Source: Dehalococcoidia bacterium
GTDB lineage: Bacteria; Chloroflexota; Dehalococcoidia; GIF9; UBA5629
Length of the DNA stretch: 9,865 nt
Assembly (NCBI GenBank): GCA_007280145.1
Contig: QYPU01000029.1
Coordinates: 1 to 9,865, forward strand
Direction of reading: 5' to 3'
Below the pieces are notes generated by a model that was not told where the DNA came from, made no database searches, and worked only from the letters and a program-made list of their open reading frames with translations. Within the stretch, counting starts at the first letter, position 1. Every line of letters starts with the position of its first letter. Both the position numbers and the translations under genes were made by a program. Positions 1-6,093 of the stretch are shown in pieces.

Positions 1-209
1 ACAAAGCAAAATGCACCAATTGCGGCACCTGCGTCAGGATGTGCCCGGTTGAACCTAAAGCTGTTGATTGGCACACGGGTGATACATCCAGGCAACCTAC
101 ACATCGGTATGACCGCTGCATCCGCTGTTACTGCTGTCAGGAAGTATGCCCGGAGGGAGCTATTCTGCTACAGAGTCCATTTCTGGGCAGGTTCTTCTCC
201 CGTGCTTGA
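1..209 (+). CDS. C-terminal part of a 2x[4Fe-4S] ferredoxin-domain protein (DUF362-like), 5' end outside window
   Basis: The frame beginning at base 3 translates to a dicluster ferredoxin module: CTNCGTCVRMCP, then after a spacer CIRCYCCQEVCPEGAI, then a short tail ending SRA and TGA at 207-209. The two CxxCxxCxxxCP-type motifs supply eight cysteines for two [4Fe-4S] clusters, so the protein probably carries electrons. The second motif, with CYCCQEVCPEGAI, is what I recall at the C-terminus of DUF362 proteins, which fuse a DUF362 domain to such a ferredoxin. That family name is from memory and the DUF362 part lies off the window. The gene ends right where an integrase remnant begins, so its last residues might have been altered by an insertion, although the tail has a normal look. 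No other gene of this strand is linked to it here. Confidence 0.8.
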   Translation, partial: KAKCTNCGTCVRMCPVEPKAVDWHTGDTSRQPTHRYDRCIRCYCCQEVCPEGAILLQSPFLGRFFSRA

Positions 210-334
210 TGTTGCAGAGACTGCCTGGGCATACGACGCTGATGATGACAAATAGGTATTGCCAGGCGGTTGGTGGTTGTGATGCAATTGAGAGCCATAG
301 GAAGTATGGGCCGGTGGATAATATTAGAACATAG
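200..334 (+). pseudogene. Tyrosine recombinase (integrase) C-terminal remnant, copy 1
   Basis: The frame ending at TAG 332-334 reads LMLQRLPGHTTLMMTNRY, then CQAVGGCDAIESHRKYGPVD, then NIRT. GHTTLxMTxRY is the box II region of phage-type tyrosine recombinases (the LGHxxxxxTxxY motif holding the second catalytic His and the nucleophilic Tyr), and a DAI.SH.KY.PVD tail is usual in this group. Nothing upstream encodes the rest of the enzyme, since the ferredoxin gene occupies that DNA in another frame. It is therefore a dead 3' fragment. It is about 83% identical in DNA to the remnant at 6345-6464, with the first ~50 bases nearly identical. Confidence 0.6.
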
Positions 335-406
335 CTTTATAACTGGACTGGTTTTCGGGGGGTAGGTCACCAGCAATTAATACCAGAATAAACCTCAATT
401 AATTGG

Positions 407-1873
407 TTAGACTCTATTTTCATACAGTTTCTGGTGCAGTTTAAGCATAGCCAAGGTATCTCGTTTACAATATTCTAGTAGATTCCTTTTAATTGTCTCT
501 GCTTCATTTCCTGCAGAATAACGTCCTTGTGCTAAATACGCAAAAGCTCCAAGAGCTGAGTCGCCTTCTGTAATTTCTAAGTCGTCATATGACATATCAG
601 GTACCAAAGTGGGTAACGTACGTTTTATCGATGTACTACCATGAAATCCAGGATGATAATAACTTTTCTTAATAATTGCTTCTAGGTCAACTATACGTTC
701 TATCAATAAATTTAGTTGATTTGTGAGATCTGGATATAACTGTCCTAATTTTGTTATTGTGGTCTTTTCAAAACTTGAGTATATAAAAATACTGCCACTC
801 TTCTCCAAATCGTTAATCAGATGTTCAGCAAGGTCTCTTCTACAATCTCTACTTGGGTCAGCCAAATATTCACGGTGATCAAGAATATTATTAATATCAG
901 ACAATATATGTATTGAATATTGCGTAGGTAGTTGCGTATGCGGTGCTATAGCTGGATACAAAGGAATTGCTGTCATTACGGTTTCAAAATCGAGATAAAA
1001 AGCTGGCCATAAAATGTTTAGTAAGTCATCCTTCAATTGATCACCTATAAATGGTTGTTGTGAAATTACACAGGCCCTAACTCTGGACTGGTTTTCTGTC
1101 AGGGGGAATCCATCAGGAATATCTTCAATGCAGGTAATATTCTGTTCTCGTAATTGTTCAAATTTGGGTTGGCTCAATCGGGGTATTTCCAATATATGGT
1201 TTATTATATCCATACCAATACAATCACCGAACAGTGGGCAATTTTTACAGTCTCGTCTGAGTTCTGGTTGTGGCTTAGTTGGTGCTCCAGTAATTGTTTT
1301 TACGTAGTCAAACAATACCGCGTAAAACTCTCCAGCTCGAGCTAATACTTCATCGGTATGATCAATTTCAATAAAAAGCTCCTCATCACTCATTCCAAGT
1401 CGATAGTCTTTTGAAATTAAAAGTAGTGAAACTCCGGTAATATTGTATCCAGATTGATTAAATACCATTGTCGTATATGCCATATCATCAATGAACTCTT
1501 CTTTATCATTAACACTAGACTTTACTTCACACATATGCCAGCCTTTGCCCTTTCGCTTAAGAACATCCGCTTTAGTGATATAATCATCAATGACAAAGGT
1601 TGCCTCAAGAATAGTATTGACGCTAGGATCATTCATTAGAGTAATCGTTTCTTCTTGCATTGCAGTCTTGTTATTAGGTGCTACTAGTTTGCCGTCAGGA
1701 TACAATTGTCTCGCCCGCCTATGAATTTCTAGTCCTTGTTCTATCCTAAACTGTTCTCCCAATGTCCTTGCCTCTTCGGACAGTAACTCTACCTCTTCTT
1801 CGGATCGCAATAGCCATCCTAGGGTAGGGCAAACAGTGGTATTTAGGAATATCTCTTTAGTAACATTTCTCAT
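407..1873 (-). CDS. Cas4/RecB-like PD-(D/E)XK nuclease fused to a DUF2779 (DnaQ-like) domain
   Basis: A 488-aa protein with two recognisable halves. Residues 1-220 resemble a Cas4/RecB-type nuclease: C15 at the N-terminus, the D103...E116-x-K118 core (MCEVKSS) of PD-(D/E)XK enzymes, and a CKNCPLFGDC cluster (C209, C212, C218) that with C15 would give four ligands for an iron-sulfur cluster. Residues 290-488 match DUF2779: FYLDFETVM (D295, E297), a P-rich stretch with LPTQYSIH near 314-322, and EYCKRDTLAM (D472), like the third exonuclease motif of DnaQ-like proteins. It probably cuts or trims nucleic acid. AAGGT sits about 7 bases before the ATG. It has its own promoter (1916-1943) and is separated by ~580 bases from the defence genes upstream on the same strand. 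DUF2779 proteins often appear alone, so a link to the neighbours is only suggested by position. Confidence 0.8.
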   Translation of the reverse strand: MRNVTKEIFLNTTVCPTLGWLLRSEEEVELLSEEARTLGEQFRIEQGLEIHRRARQLYPDGKLVAPNNKTAMQEETITLMNDPSVNTILEATFVIDDYITKADVLKRKGKGWHMCEVKSSVNDKEEFIDDMAYTTMVFNQSGYNITGVSLLLISKDYRLGMSDEELFIEIDHTDEVLARAGEFYAVLFDYVKTITGAPTKPQPELRRDCKNCPLFGDCIGMDIINHILEIPRLSQPKFEQLREQNITCIEDIPDGFPLTENQSRVRACVISQQPFIGDQLKDDLLNILWPAFYLDFETVMTAIPLYPAIAPHTQLPTQYSIHILSDINNILDHREYLADPSRDCRRDLAEHLINDLEKSGSIFIYSSFEKTTITKLGQLYPDLTNQLNLLIERIVDLEAIIKKSYYHPGFHGSTSIKRTLPTLVPDMSYDDLEITEGDSALGAFAYLAQGRYSAGNEAETIKRNLLEYCKRDTLAMLKLHQKLYENRV

Positions 1874-1915
1874 AACCGCTACCTTAAAATCTACAATACT
1901 TGAGTTACTGAATAC

Positions 1916-1943
1916 ATTAAACCCATTGATATGATTATGTCAA
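1916..1943 (-). promoter_or_regulatory. Sigma70-type promoter for the Cas4-like/DUF2779 nuclease gene
   Basis: Read on the minus strand: TTGACA (1943-1938, 6/6 to consensus), a 16-base spacer, then TTTAAT (1921-1916, 5/6). The start site would fall near 1909, giving a leader of about 36 bases to the ATG at 1873. This supports separate transcription of the nuclease. Confidence 0.5.
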
Positions 1944-2048
1944 AAAAGCTACAAGCCAGCTTGTTGGAATTCAACAAGAAACCAAGATATCACGTTTCAC
2001 AATCCATCTTTTGATTACTTTTGGAGATTCATTCACTTCCCATGGCTA

Positions 2049-2190
2049 TGACCTGCCCCCAATTATTGTACCACCTTTCAAAGTAAGTGTCGCTTACAGT
2101 GATTGTATAGGTATAATCATTTGAGAATCACAAAATGCCATTGTCGCGAAATTTATAGGCGGCTACGAGATTCTTTCTAACTTCCACCGG
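2049..2190 (+). repeat. Dispersed repeat R1, copy 1 (TGACCTGC element)
   Basis: Begins TGACCTGCCCCCAATTATTG and includes an internal hairpin (GTAAG...CTTAC near 2083-2097). Related sequences in the same orientation lie at 8548-8698, 9377-9421 and 9592-9730. Copies 1 and 4 agree closely over the first ~55 bases, and copies 1, 2 and 4 show weaker similarity to ~140 bases, including a segment like CGCGAAA followed by TTCTAA. The terminal TGA...GTACCA look recalls IS3-type insertion-sequence ends, but no transposase or opposite end is present, so it is either a decayed end or a small non-autonomous element. Confidence 0.55.
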
Positions 2191-2412
2191 ACTACCGGCT
2201 ATTTGTGCACCAAATGCACAAAGTACGTCGAAATCATACCGATACGCCCAATGATGCGAAAACAGGAGAATGTTGTGCAGGGAGGCTAGTAGCTATAAGG
2301 TGAGGCAAGCCAGTAGCCGGGTGATTTGGTGAGCTTTAATTGAGACAAGGGATTTTCCAAAATATAGCTGTGGTAGTTGATCGAAGAGATGTACGAAATC
2401 AGTTACATTCCC

Positions 2413-2459
2413 AAATAGCCTGAGGCAGCATTCTGTTATTATGGGGGCTTTGTGACTAC
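2413..2459. repeat. Short repeat R2, copy 1, at the 3' end of a defence gene
   Basis: Contains ATAGCCTGAGGCAGCATTCTG and ends GACTAC. A related stretch lies at 8783-8825 (ATAGCCTGAAGCTATATTCTG ... GACTAC). About 26 of 37 aligned bases match over the best part. In both places the terminal CTA is the complement of the TAG stop codon of the minus-strand gene. Confidence 0.4.
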
Positions 2460-3154
2460 GGGGTGCCAGGAACGGATTTTCTGGCTTCCAAACAGAAGCA
2501 CTCCGCGTTCTCAAGTAATCGTTTCTTGTATCCGTCTGGAATAGCCTTGTCTACCTGTAATCTTGATATGAGTGTCTCCAGCTGTCGCAATATGTCCTCG
2601 GCACCGCTAATGAGATAGGCTCCTTGGTGATACCAAAAAGCCTTCTCATAATCCTCTCCTTTGGCAGCATAACGTGCTAGGTGTTCAAAGTAACTTGGTG
2701 TATGGTTGTTAATATCACTCAGCAACTCTTCATATTTGGTCAGATAGTCCTTCGATTTATAGTTAATACAGACGTCCCTTATGAAGTCAGAAGGTATGTT
2801 CTTGCGCCCATCAACAAACAATATGACTTGCTTCCCAAAACCGAGCATTAAACCTGCTTCCATATATATGTTCCCTAGAGTAGCTATTCGCATATCTTGC
2901 GAAGCTATGGCGACTCCAAAGGCACAGGATCGTATTTCCTGGCATATTGAACATAAATAGTCCCCGTGTCTTACGATTCGTGACCCTTCAAGTGGTATGA
3001 AACCCAACGCAGATAGGCTATCTGATATCTGCTGTAGAAGTGTCCTACAGCTTGGGGTTTGGTATTTTCTCGAGGGAGCCATGACAAAAACAGTTCTTGG
3101 TTTGGGGGTAACGAATTGGTCACACTCACCCGAATTCAGAGGACAGACTATCAT
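2456..3154 (-). CDS. Nucleoside deoxyribosyltransferase/TIR-like protein with helical C-terminal region, predicted defence effector
   Basis: A 232-aa protein. After a short N-terminus it begins a Rossmann-like domain with VFVMAPSRKY (residues 22-31), followed by ALGFIPLEGSRIVRHGDYLC and a hydrophobic strand FGVAIASQD near 79-87. Then comes GNIYMEAGLMLGFGKQVILF (94-113), the pattern N-x-x-x-E-x-G(L) seen in nucleoside 2-deoxyribosyltransferases and related TIR-fold proteins, where this Glu (E99 here) is the nucleophile. Residues 150-205 are helical and repeat-like (YFEHLARYAAKGEDYEKAF), reminiscent of a TPR unit. Such domains in defence genes cleave nucleotides such as NAD+ or sense a signal, but the substrate is not evident. 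The ATG overlaps the stop of the upstream 55-aa gene (ATGA), indicating translational coupling. The TAG stop falls inside repeat R2. Confidence 0.6.
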   Translation of the reverse strand: MIVCPLNSGECDQFVTPKPRTVFVMAPSRKYQTPSCRTLLQQISDSLSALGFIPLEGSRIVRHGDYLCSICQEIRSCAFGVAIASQDMRIATLGNIYMEAGLMLGFGKQVILFVDGRKNIPSDFIRDVCINYKSKDYLTKYEELLSDINNHTPSYFEHLARYAAKGEDYEKAFWYHQGAYLISGAEDILRQLETLISRLQVDKAIPDGYKKRLLENAECFCLEARKSVPGTP

Positions 3155-3318
3155 CTCAATCGCCTTACATTCTTATAGGGGCCACGGGACTTCTTGTGGT
3201 CAATTATCCTACCCGTTTCTGTATCGATTTTGACATATCGCTTCGTTACGGGGTTTTGGATCTGTACCCGCTTGGAAAATGCGCCTCGATATTTTCCAGA
3301 CCTGTCTCGTTTGGCCAT
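3151..3318 (-). CDS. Small basic protein (55 aa) coupled to the downstream TIR-like gene
   Basis: Reads MAKRDRSGKYRGAFSKRVQI, then QNPVTKRYVKIDTETGRIID, then HKKSRGPYKNVRRLR and stop. It is very basic, with a central YVKIDTETGRIIDHKK segment likely to form beta strands and a GPYK motif near the end. I recall similar tiny proteins (xVKIDTxTGRIxxHKKTPGPYKG) in metagenomic bacteria, including next to defence genes, but cannot name a function. GGGGTGAG lies just upstream of the ATG at 3318 as a plausible ribosome binding site. Its TGA (3153-3151) overlaps the ATG of the 232-aa deoxyribosyltransferase-like gene by four bases, so the two are almost certainly made together. It may be a partner, inhibitor or nucleic-acid-binding accessory of that enzyme. 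That role is inference. An alternative is a separate small DNA-binding protein. Confidence 0.7.
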   Translation of the reverse strand: MAKRDRSGKYRGAFSKRVQIQNPVTKRYVKIDTETGRIIDHKKSRGPYKNVRRLR

Positions 3319-3353
3319 AGTCTCACCCCAATCTATTGAGATTATAGAAGGCG

Positions 3354-3521
3354 TTACAAAGAACTGTCAACAACAACCGTGTTTAACTCGTGATACAGCT
3401 TGCTGGTCAACTCCGCAGCAGACTGGACAAGTTCACACGTAATTGCAATTTCCTGTCTGTGCGTAGGATTATTCCTCCTTGTGGGGGTCGGAAGGTTACA
3501 GGGTGCGTGAGAAATTCGCAT
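3354..3521 (-). CDS. Possible small ORF of 55 aa, unrecognised
   Basis: Opens with ATG at 3521 (MRISHAPCNLP...) and runs to TAA at 3356-3354. An earlier in-frame ATG exists at 3566. The second half, QEIAITCELVQSAAELTSKL then YHELNTVVVDSSL, looks like a genuine amphipathic helix. The first half is the ~54-bp sequence shared with 4863-4914 but in a different reading frame, which argues that this part is not protein coding. An AAGGAGG at 3475-3481 (complement) has no well-placed ATG, GTG or TTG behind it. It sits 35 bases before the 55-aa basic gene. It could be a leader or a broken gene, and the evidence for expression is weak. Confidence 0.22.
   Translation of the reverse strand: MRISHAPCNLPTPTRRNNPTHRQEIAITCELVQSAAELTSKLYHELNTVVVDSSL
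3462..3519 (-). repeat. ~54-bp sequence shared upstream of both TIR-like genes, copy B
   Basis: On the minus strand it contains GAATTTCTCAC, then TGTAACCTTCCGA, then an AAGGAGGAATAATCCT segment. It aligns without gaps to copy A at 4863-4914 (GAATTTCTCAC, TGTAACCTTCCGA, AGGGGGATAATTCT) at roughly three quarters identity. Each copy lies ahead of a deoxyribosyltransferase/TIR-like gene on the same strand, so a shared leader or a duplicated ancestral segment is plausible. Confidence 0.45.
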
Positions 3522-3598
3522 AGGAAACCTAGGCAAATCTAAAGATGCTGCATTTGCGGAAAGCAACTGTTGAAAAAGGATTCGGTTGGTAATGAAGG

Positions 3599-4783
3599 CT
3601 ATAGTATTGGAGCTTTGAAGATAATGTCTAAATCCCCTATCTTGATACCTTCTTTATTACCGATATATAGGGGTATAGATAAAGCCTTATTATCCATGGC
3701 TCCATGCTCTGCTATGACTCTCTCTTTCAGTTCCATAAGCTGCGGGCCGAGTACAATGGCAAATTCACTACGCTCGATTAGTTTAGTCCTTGAGGAACAA
3801 TCTTCTGCATCTTTTCTCTTTTTCTCCAACTCATACTTCAGACGAGGCAACTCAGACGCAGATATTAATCTACCTACTCCGGACTTAACTGGCGGCTTTC
3901 CCTCAAACTCTTGCACTTCACGATTACCCTTATCTATGTCCTTGGATAAGGCAACCATTTTTTCTGTTAACTCCTTGTGTCTGGACTCCAATCTTTTGAC
4001 AATTACTTGCATGTCCGTCAGAGCGCTCCGGAGTAATTCCTTATCATTCATGGCAGTGAAGTACAAATACCCTTCCCTTTCGGGATTGCCATAACCAGTG
4101 AATATCGTGTCGTTCAACTCATCTGATAAGAACCAATTGTGTTCTTTTCTCTGGTAACCGCTAATCTCTATGCAGCGGCTGAATAAACGTTCTGAAATAG
4201 CAGCCTCCCCCTGATATCCAGATCTATCCTCCTGGGTCACCTTAACGGCGTCTTTCAATGCTCTGTCTAACTCAGCAGACAAATTACGTGGAGCGTACTT
4301 AATAGTATCGTGTGTTTGTATGTTGAAAGCTAATTCTTGAGCCTCCTTTTGCAGGGGAATTACATGCTTATTCAGAGCAGTCATTAGACCATACTCATAG
4401 TAGACGTTCGGATTAGGAATATTTACTCCAGTACCGTTTATTGGTTGTATCATATCATCAAGTATTACAATGCAAAATTGAGACTCGATTATTTTGCCAC
4501 ATATTTTGGTACAAAATATATCTTGCCCGTAGGCTCTCTCTTTGACTGCAATGACTGGTTCAATACCAATCTTCACAAGCTTTTCGATGATGAGTGCCAG
4601 CATAGTCTCTATTTCCTCGGTAGAGGGGGAGGCAACAAAGCATGATTTTGAAGCACCAAGGAACTTTCCACAAGAATGGTCTTTTCGAATGAGACATTGG
4701 GAAATCTCTCTGAATTGAGTTGTTGGCAAGGGATAATCCAAGCCATAGAAGAATCTGCGTCTATAAAAGCTATCTATGCTCAT
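3599..4783 (-). CDS. Nucleoside deoxyribosyltransferase/TIR-like protein with long coiled coil, predicted defence effector
   Basis: A 394-aa protein. Residues 1-45 are unrecognised. A Rossmann-like domain spans about 46-180: SCFVASPSTEE (first strand and loop), KIGIEPVIAV, IESQFCIVILDD (102-110), then NIPNPNVYYEYGLMTALNKH (121-140) followed by VIPLQ. NPNVYYEYG with E130 fits the nucleophile motif of nucleoside 2-deoxyribosyltransferases and related TIR-fold enzymes (compare GNIYMEAG in the gene downstream). Residues 245-345 are charged and heptad-like (DMQVIVKRLESRHKELTEKM onward), likely a coiled coil for oligomerisation or partner contact. The C-terminal ~45 residues form a small separate unit. 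The start at 4783 follows GAGAGG and overlaps the stop of a possible 63-aa ORF (ATGA). Because the first 45 residues lack homology I can see, a later start is possible. A nucleotide-cleaving abortive role is inferred from family and context. Confidence 0.6.
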   Translation of the reverse strand: MSIDSFYRRRFFYGLDYPLPTTQFREISQCLIRKDHSCGKFLGASKSCFVASPSTEEIETMLALIIEKLVKIGIEPVIAVKERAYGQDIFCTKICGKIIESQFCIVILDDMIQPINGTGVNIPNPNVYYEYGLMTALNKHVIPLQKEAQELAFNIQTHDTIKYAPRNLSAELDRALKDAVKVTQEDRSGYQGEAAISERLFSRCIEISGYQRKEHNWFLSDELNDTIFTGYGNPEREGYLYFTAMNDKELLRSALTDMQVIVKRLESRHKELTEKMVALSKDIDKGNREVQEFEGKPPVKSGVGRLISASELPRLKYELEKKRKDAEDCSSRTKLIERSEFAIVLGPQLMELKERVIAEHGAMDNKALSIPLYIGNKEGIKIGDLDIIFKAPIL

Positions 4784-4971
4784 ATGTCATGCCTCTCTAG
4801 CAAAACTAACTTTACTTTATCACTAACCCCAATTATTGGCAAGATATGCCTACTGGATCCCAGAATTATCCCCCTGTGTTGGGATCGGAAGGTTACAACC
4901 CCTGTGAGAAATTCCTTATGTTCCAACATGGAAATTTTTGGCAATTGTACATACCTGAGTCTGTATCTCAT
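4780..4971 (-). CDS. Possible 63-aa linker ORF between the Abi_C-type and TIR-like genes
   Basis: It starts at an ATG sharing its A with the stop codon of the upstream 307-aa gene (TGATG) and stops with TGA overlapping the ATG of the downstream 394-aa gene (ATATGA). It begins MRYRLRYVQLPKISML and ends VSDKVKLVLLERHDI. The VSDKVKLVLL end could be a small beta-hairpin, but I recognise no family. A TTG codon just before the ATG could also start it. Perfect overlap at both ends suggests translational coupling through the operon. An open frame of this length can occur by chance, and its middle carries the repeat also found at 3462-3519. It may be only a leader region. Confidence 0.3.
   Translation of the reverse strand: MRYRLRYVQLPKISMLEHKEFLTGVVTFRSQHRGIILGSSRHILPIIGVSDKVKLVLLERHDI
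4863..4914 (-). repeat. ~54-bp sequence shared upstream of both TIR-like genes, copy A
   Basis: Minus-strand sequence with GAATTTCTCAC, TGTAACCTTCCGAT and AGGGGGATAATTCT. It is the partner of copy B at 3462-3519. It includes a short inverted repeat GGTT-GT-AACC that is lost in copy B. It lies ~80 bases before the start of the 394-aa gene. Confidence 0.45.
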
Positions 4972-5894
4972 CAAAACGGCAGGTCTTCGACGTCTATCTC
5001 CTCTTCATCCCTCGCGCTTGCGTTTATCCTACCCAAGTGTTGTTTAGTCAAGTAGTTGATCAGCACACCAGAGAGATTGACAGCAAGCTCAGCAAGCTCA
5101 CGAGGGATTACACTCTTTGAAGGGCCCTTCCCGTGCCCCACACCAAGTTCCTCGTTCCTAATAATTGCAACGCACCGCAGAATATTCTCTTCGAATGCTT
5201 TCAAGAACCCGTTGTAATACTCTGGTATGAGTCCTGATACAGCCAGGTTGTGAAACAACTCGCCCGGTTTGGCCCTTTTAATTTCCAAGATTTCTTTAAT
5301 TGTGCTCTCCACGGCCAAGTTAGCGTTTTGTATAGCACCTTCATAGTCGCCATTTATTAGATCAACTCTGGCTTTTTCAAACTCCTGTTGTGCCCCCTGA
5401 AATCCCACCTCTTGGAGTAATTGGTAGGCCCTGCCTGCTATCTCTTCCGCTATATAGACGGAGTCTACAGGAAATATCTTACCACCAGCCATCCGCCATG
5501 CAAGGCCGTGCTCCTCCATTATGCTGTTACAACAACTCTGAAATGGCTCCCTATTCTCGCTCAGGTTCTGATAGAACAACTCTATTGCATCGAACAAATA
5601 CGGAGGGTAGGGTCCTCTCAAGATAAAACCCTCTAGGTTGCTTGGCGCCGGGGCTCCACCACTCTCGGGAAAAGCAAGAAGTTCCCTAAGACCAAGCTCG
5701 GCTTCCATCCATTCAGGGAGTTTTATTATCGTTGATGAATCATAAGGTCCCCTTCGTTCATCCCATGCCTGAGACCATTCACTATGGTCCTCAAGTGCCT
5801 TCCATATACGCACGCGCACGTGGAGTGGAATACTCACCTTTATTTTGTCGTCTCTGAGCGCCTGTTGACAGCGCTTTGAAAACAGCCAAGCCAT
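4971..5894 (-). CDS. AbiJ N-terminal-like / Abi_C (HEPN-like) abortive infection protein
   Basis: A 307-aa protein. The N-terminus MAWLFSKRCQQ followed by SIPLHVRVRIWKALEDH resembles the AbiJ N-terminal domain 4 family (FSKR ... LR..LW..L). A middle helical region (FDAIELFYQN, then MEEHGLAWRMAGGKIFPVDS) fits the same family. Residues 165-285 resemble the abortive infection C-terminal domain (Abi_C, PF14355): FEKARVDLINGDYEGAIQNA, AVESTIKEIL, then IIRNEELGVGHGKG (R246, N247, H254, G255) and AELAVNLSGVLINYL. R..N...H here is like the HEPN-type RNase signature, although the R-to-H spacing is seven residues, one longer than usual. The protein ends in an acidic tail. It probably acts as an RNA-directed toxin or sensor in phage defence. 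AGGGGGAT lies 5 bases before the ATG, and a good promoter lies ~70 bases upstream. It is first in the presumed operon. Confidence 0.65.
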   Translation of the reverse strand: MAWLFSKRCQQALRDDKIKVSIPLHVRVRIWKALEDHSEWSQAWDERRGPYDSSTIIKLPEWMEAELGLRELLAFPESGGAPAPSNLEGFILRGPYPPYLFDAIELFYQNLSENREPFQSCCNSIMEEHGLAWRMAGGKIFPVDSVYIAEEIAGRAYQLLQEVGFQGAQQEFEKARVDLINGDYEGAIQNANLAVESTIKEILEIKRAKPGELFHNLAVSGLIPEYYNGFLKAFEENILRCVAIIRNEELGVGHGKGPSKSVIPRELAELAVNLSGVLINYLTKQHLGRINASARDEEEIDVEDLPF

Positions 5895-5963
5895 GTTAGA
5901 TCCCCCTACAACTAACAGAATCCTTTAGGGCTCATACACCTTGCTTCCGGTTGCCACAGTTTT

Positions 5964-5992
5964 ATTATACCTGGACACACAATGAAGAACAA
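5964..5992 (-). promoter_or_regulatory. Sigma70-type promoter for the defence cluster
   Basis: Minus strand: TTGTTC (5992-5987), a 17-base spacer, then a perfect TATAAT (5969-5964). The predicted start near 5957 leaves a ~60-base leader before the ATG at 5894. It diverges from the plus-strand promoter at 6045-6073 in the same intergenic space. Confidence 0.55.
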
Positions 5993-6044
5993 TGAATACA
6001 CTTGGGTTTCCCTAAAGAGCTTTCCCCTCATGTGAAATACCCCA

Positions 6045-6073
6045 TTGAGAACGCTCACCTACCATCTTATTAT
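6045..6073 (+). promoter_or_regulatory. Sigma70-type promoter for the 40-aa gene and tRNA-like sequence
   Basis: TTGAGA (6045-6050), a 17-base spacer, then TATTAT (6068-6073). Transcription would begin about 6080, just before the AAGGAGG ribosome binding site, giving a very short leader. Confidence 0.5.
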
Positions 6074-6093
6074 CAAACTAAGGAGGAACCAAA

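Larger units (their letters stand above)
1874..2455. other. Intergenic region with promoter, hairpins and two dispersed repeats, no supported gene
   Basis: No convincing coding sequence is seen. It holds the promoter of the nuclease gene (1916-1943), a 7-bp inverted repeat CTTGTTG/CAACAAG at 1960-1978, the TGACCTGC repeat copy (2049-2190), an 8-bp inverted repeat TTTGTGCA/TGCACAAA at 2202-2222, and most of a short repeat (2413-2459) shared with 8783-8825. The stretch 2223-2412 shows nothing I recognise. Confidence 0.6.

Noticed and set aside
1941..1959. Possible rho-independent terminator on minus (AAGCT/AGCTT stem then T-run)
   Set aside because: The stem is only five base pairs with a seven-base loop, and its T-run forms part of the TTGACA promoter element, so the promoter reading is preferred.
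1931..2014. 27-codon plus frame starting MIMSKKLQASLLEFNKKPRY
   Set aside because: No ribosome binding site, very short, and it overlaps the nuclease promoter region. No conservation evidence available.
2202..2222. 8-bp inverted repeat TTTGTGCA/TGCACAAA as terminator or operator
   Set aside because: No T-tract follows on either strand and no promoter is adjacent, so no function can be assigned. It is noted only as a hairpin.
2293..2514. 73-aa minus frame overlapping the end of the 232-aa gene, considered as a frameshifted extension
   Set aside because: No repeat, motif or start signal supports it. The 232-aa protein has a normal stop, and this frame runs through repeat R2 into unrecognised DNA.
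3570..4094. 174-aa open frame on plus, opposite the 394-aa gene
   Set aside because: Rich in Ser and Leu, without a ribosome binding site or recognisable motifs. It is antisense to a protein with clear domain motifs, so a shadow frame.
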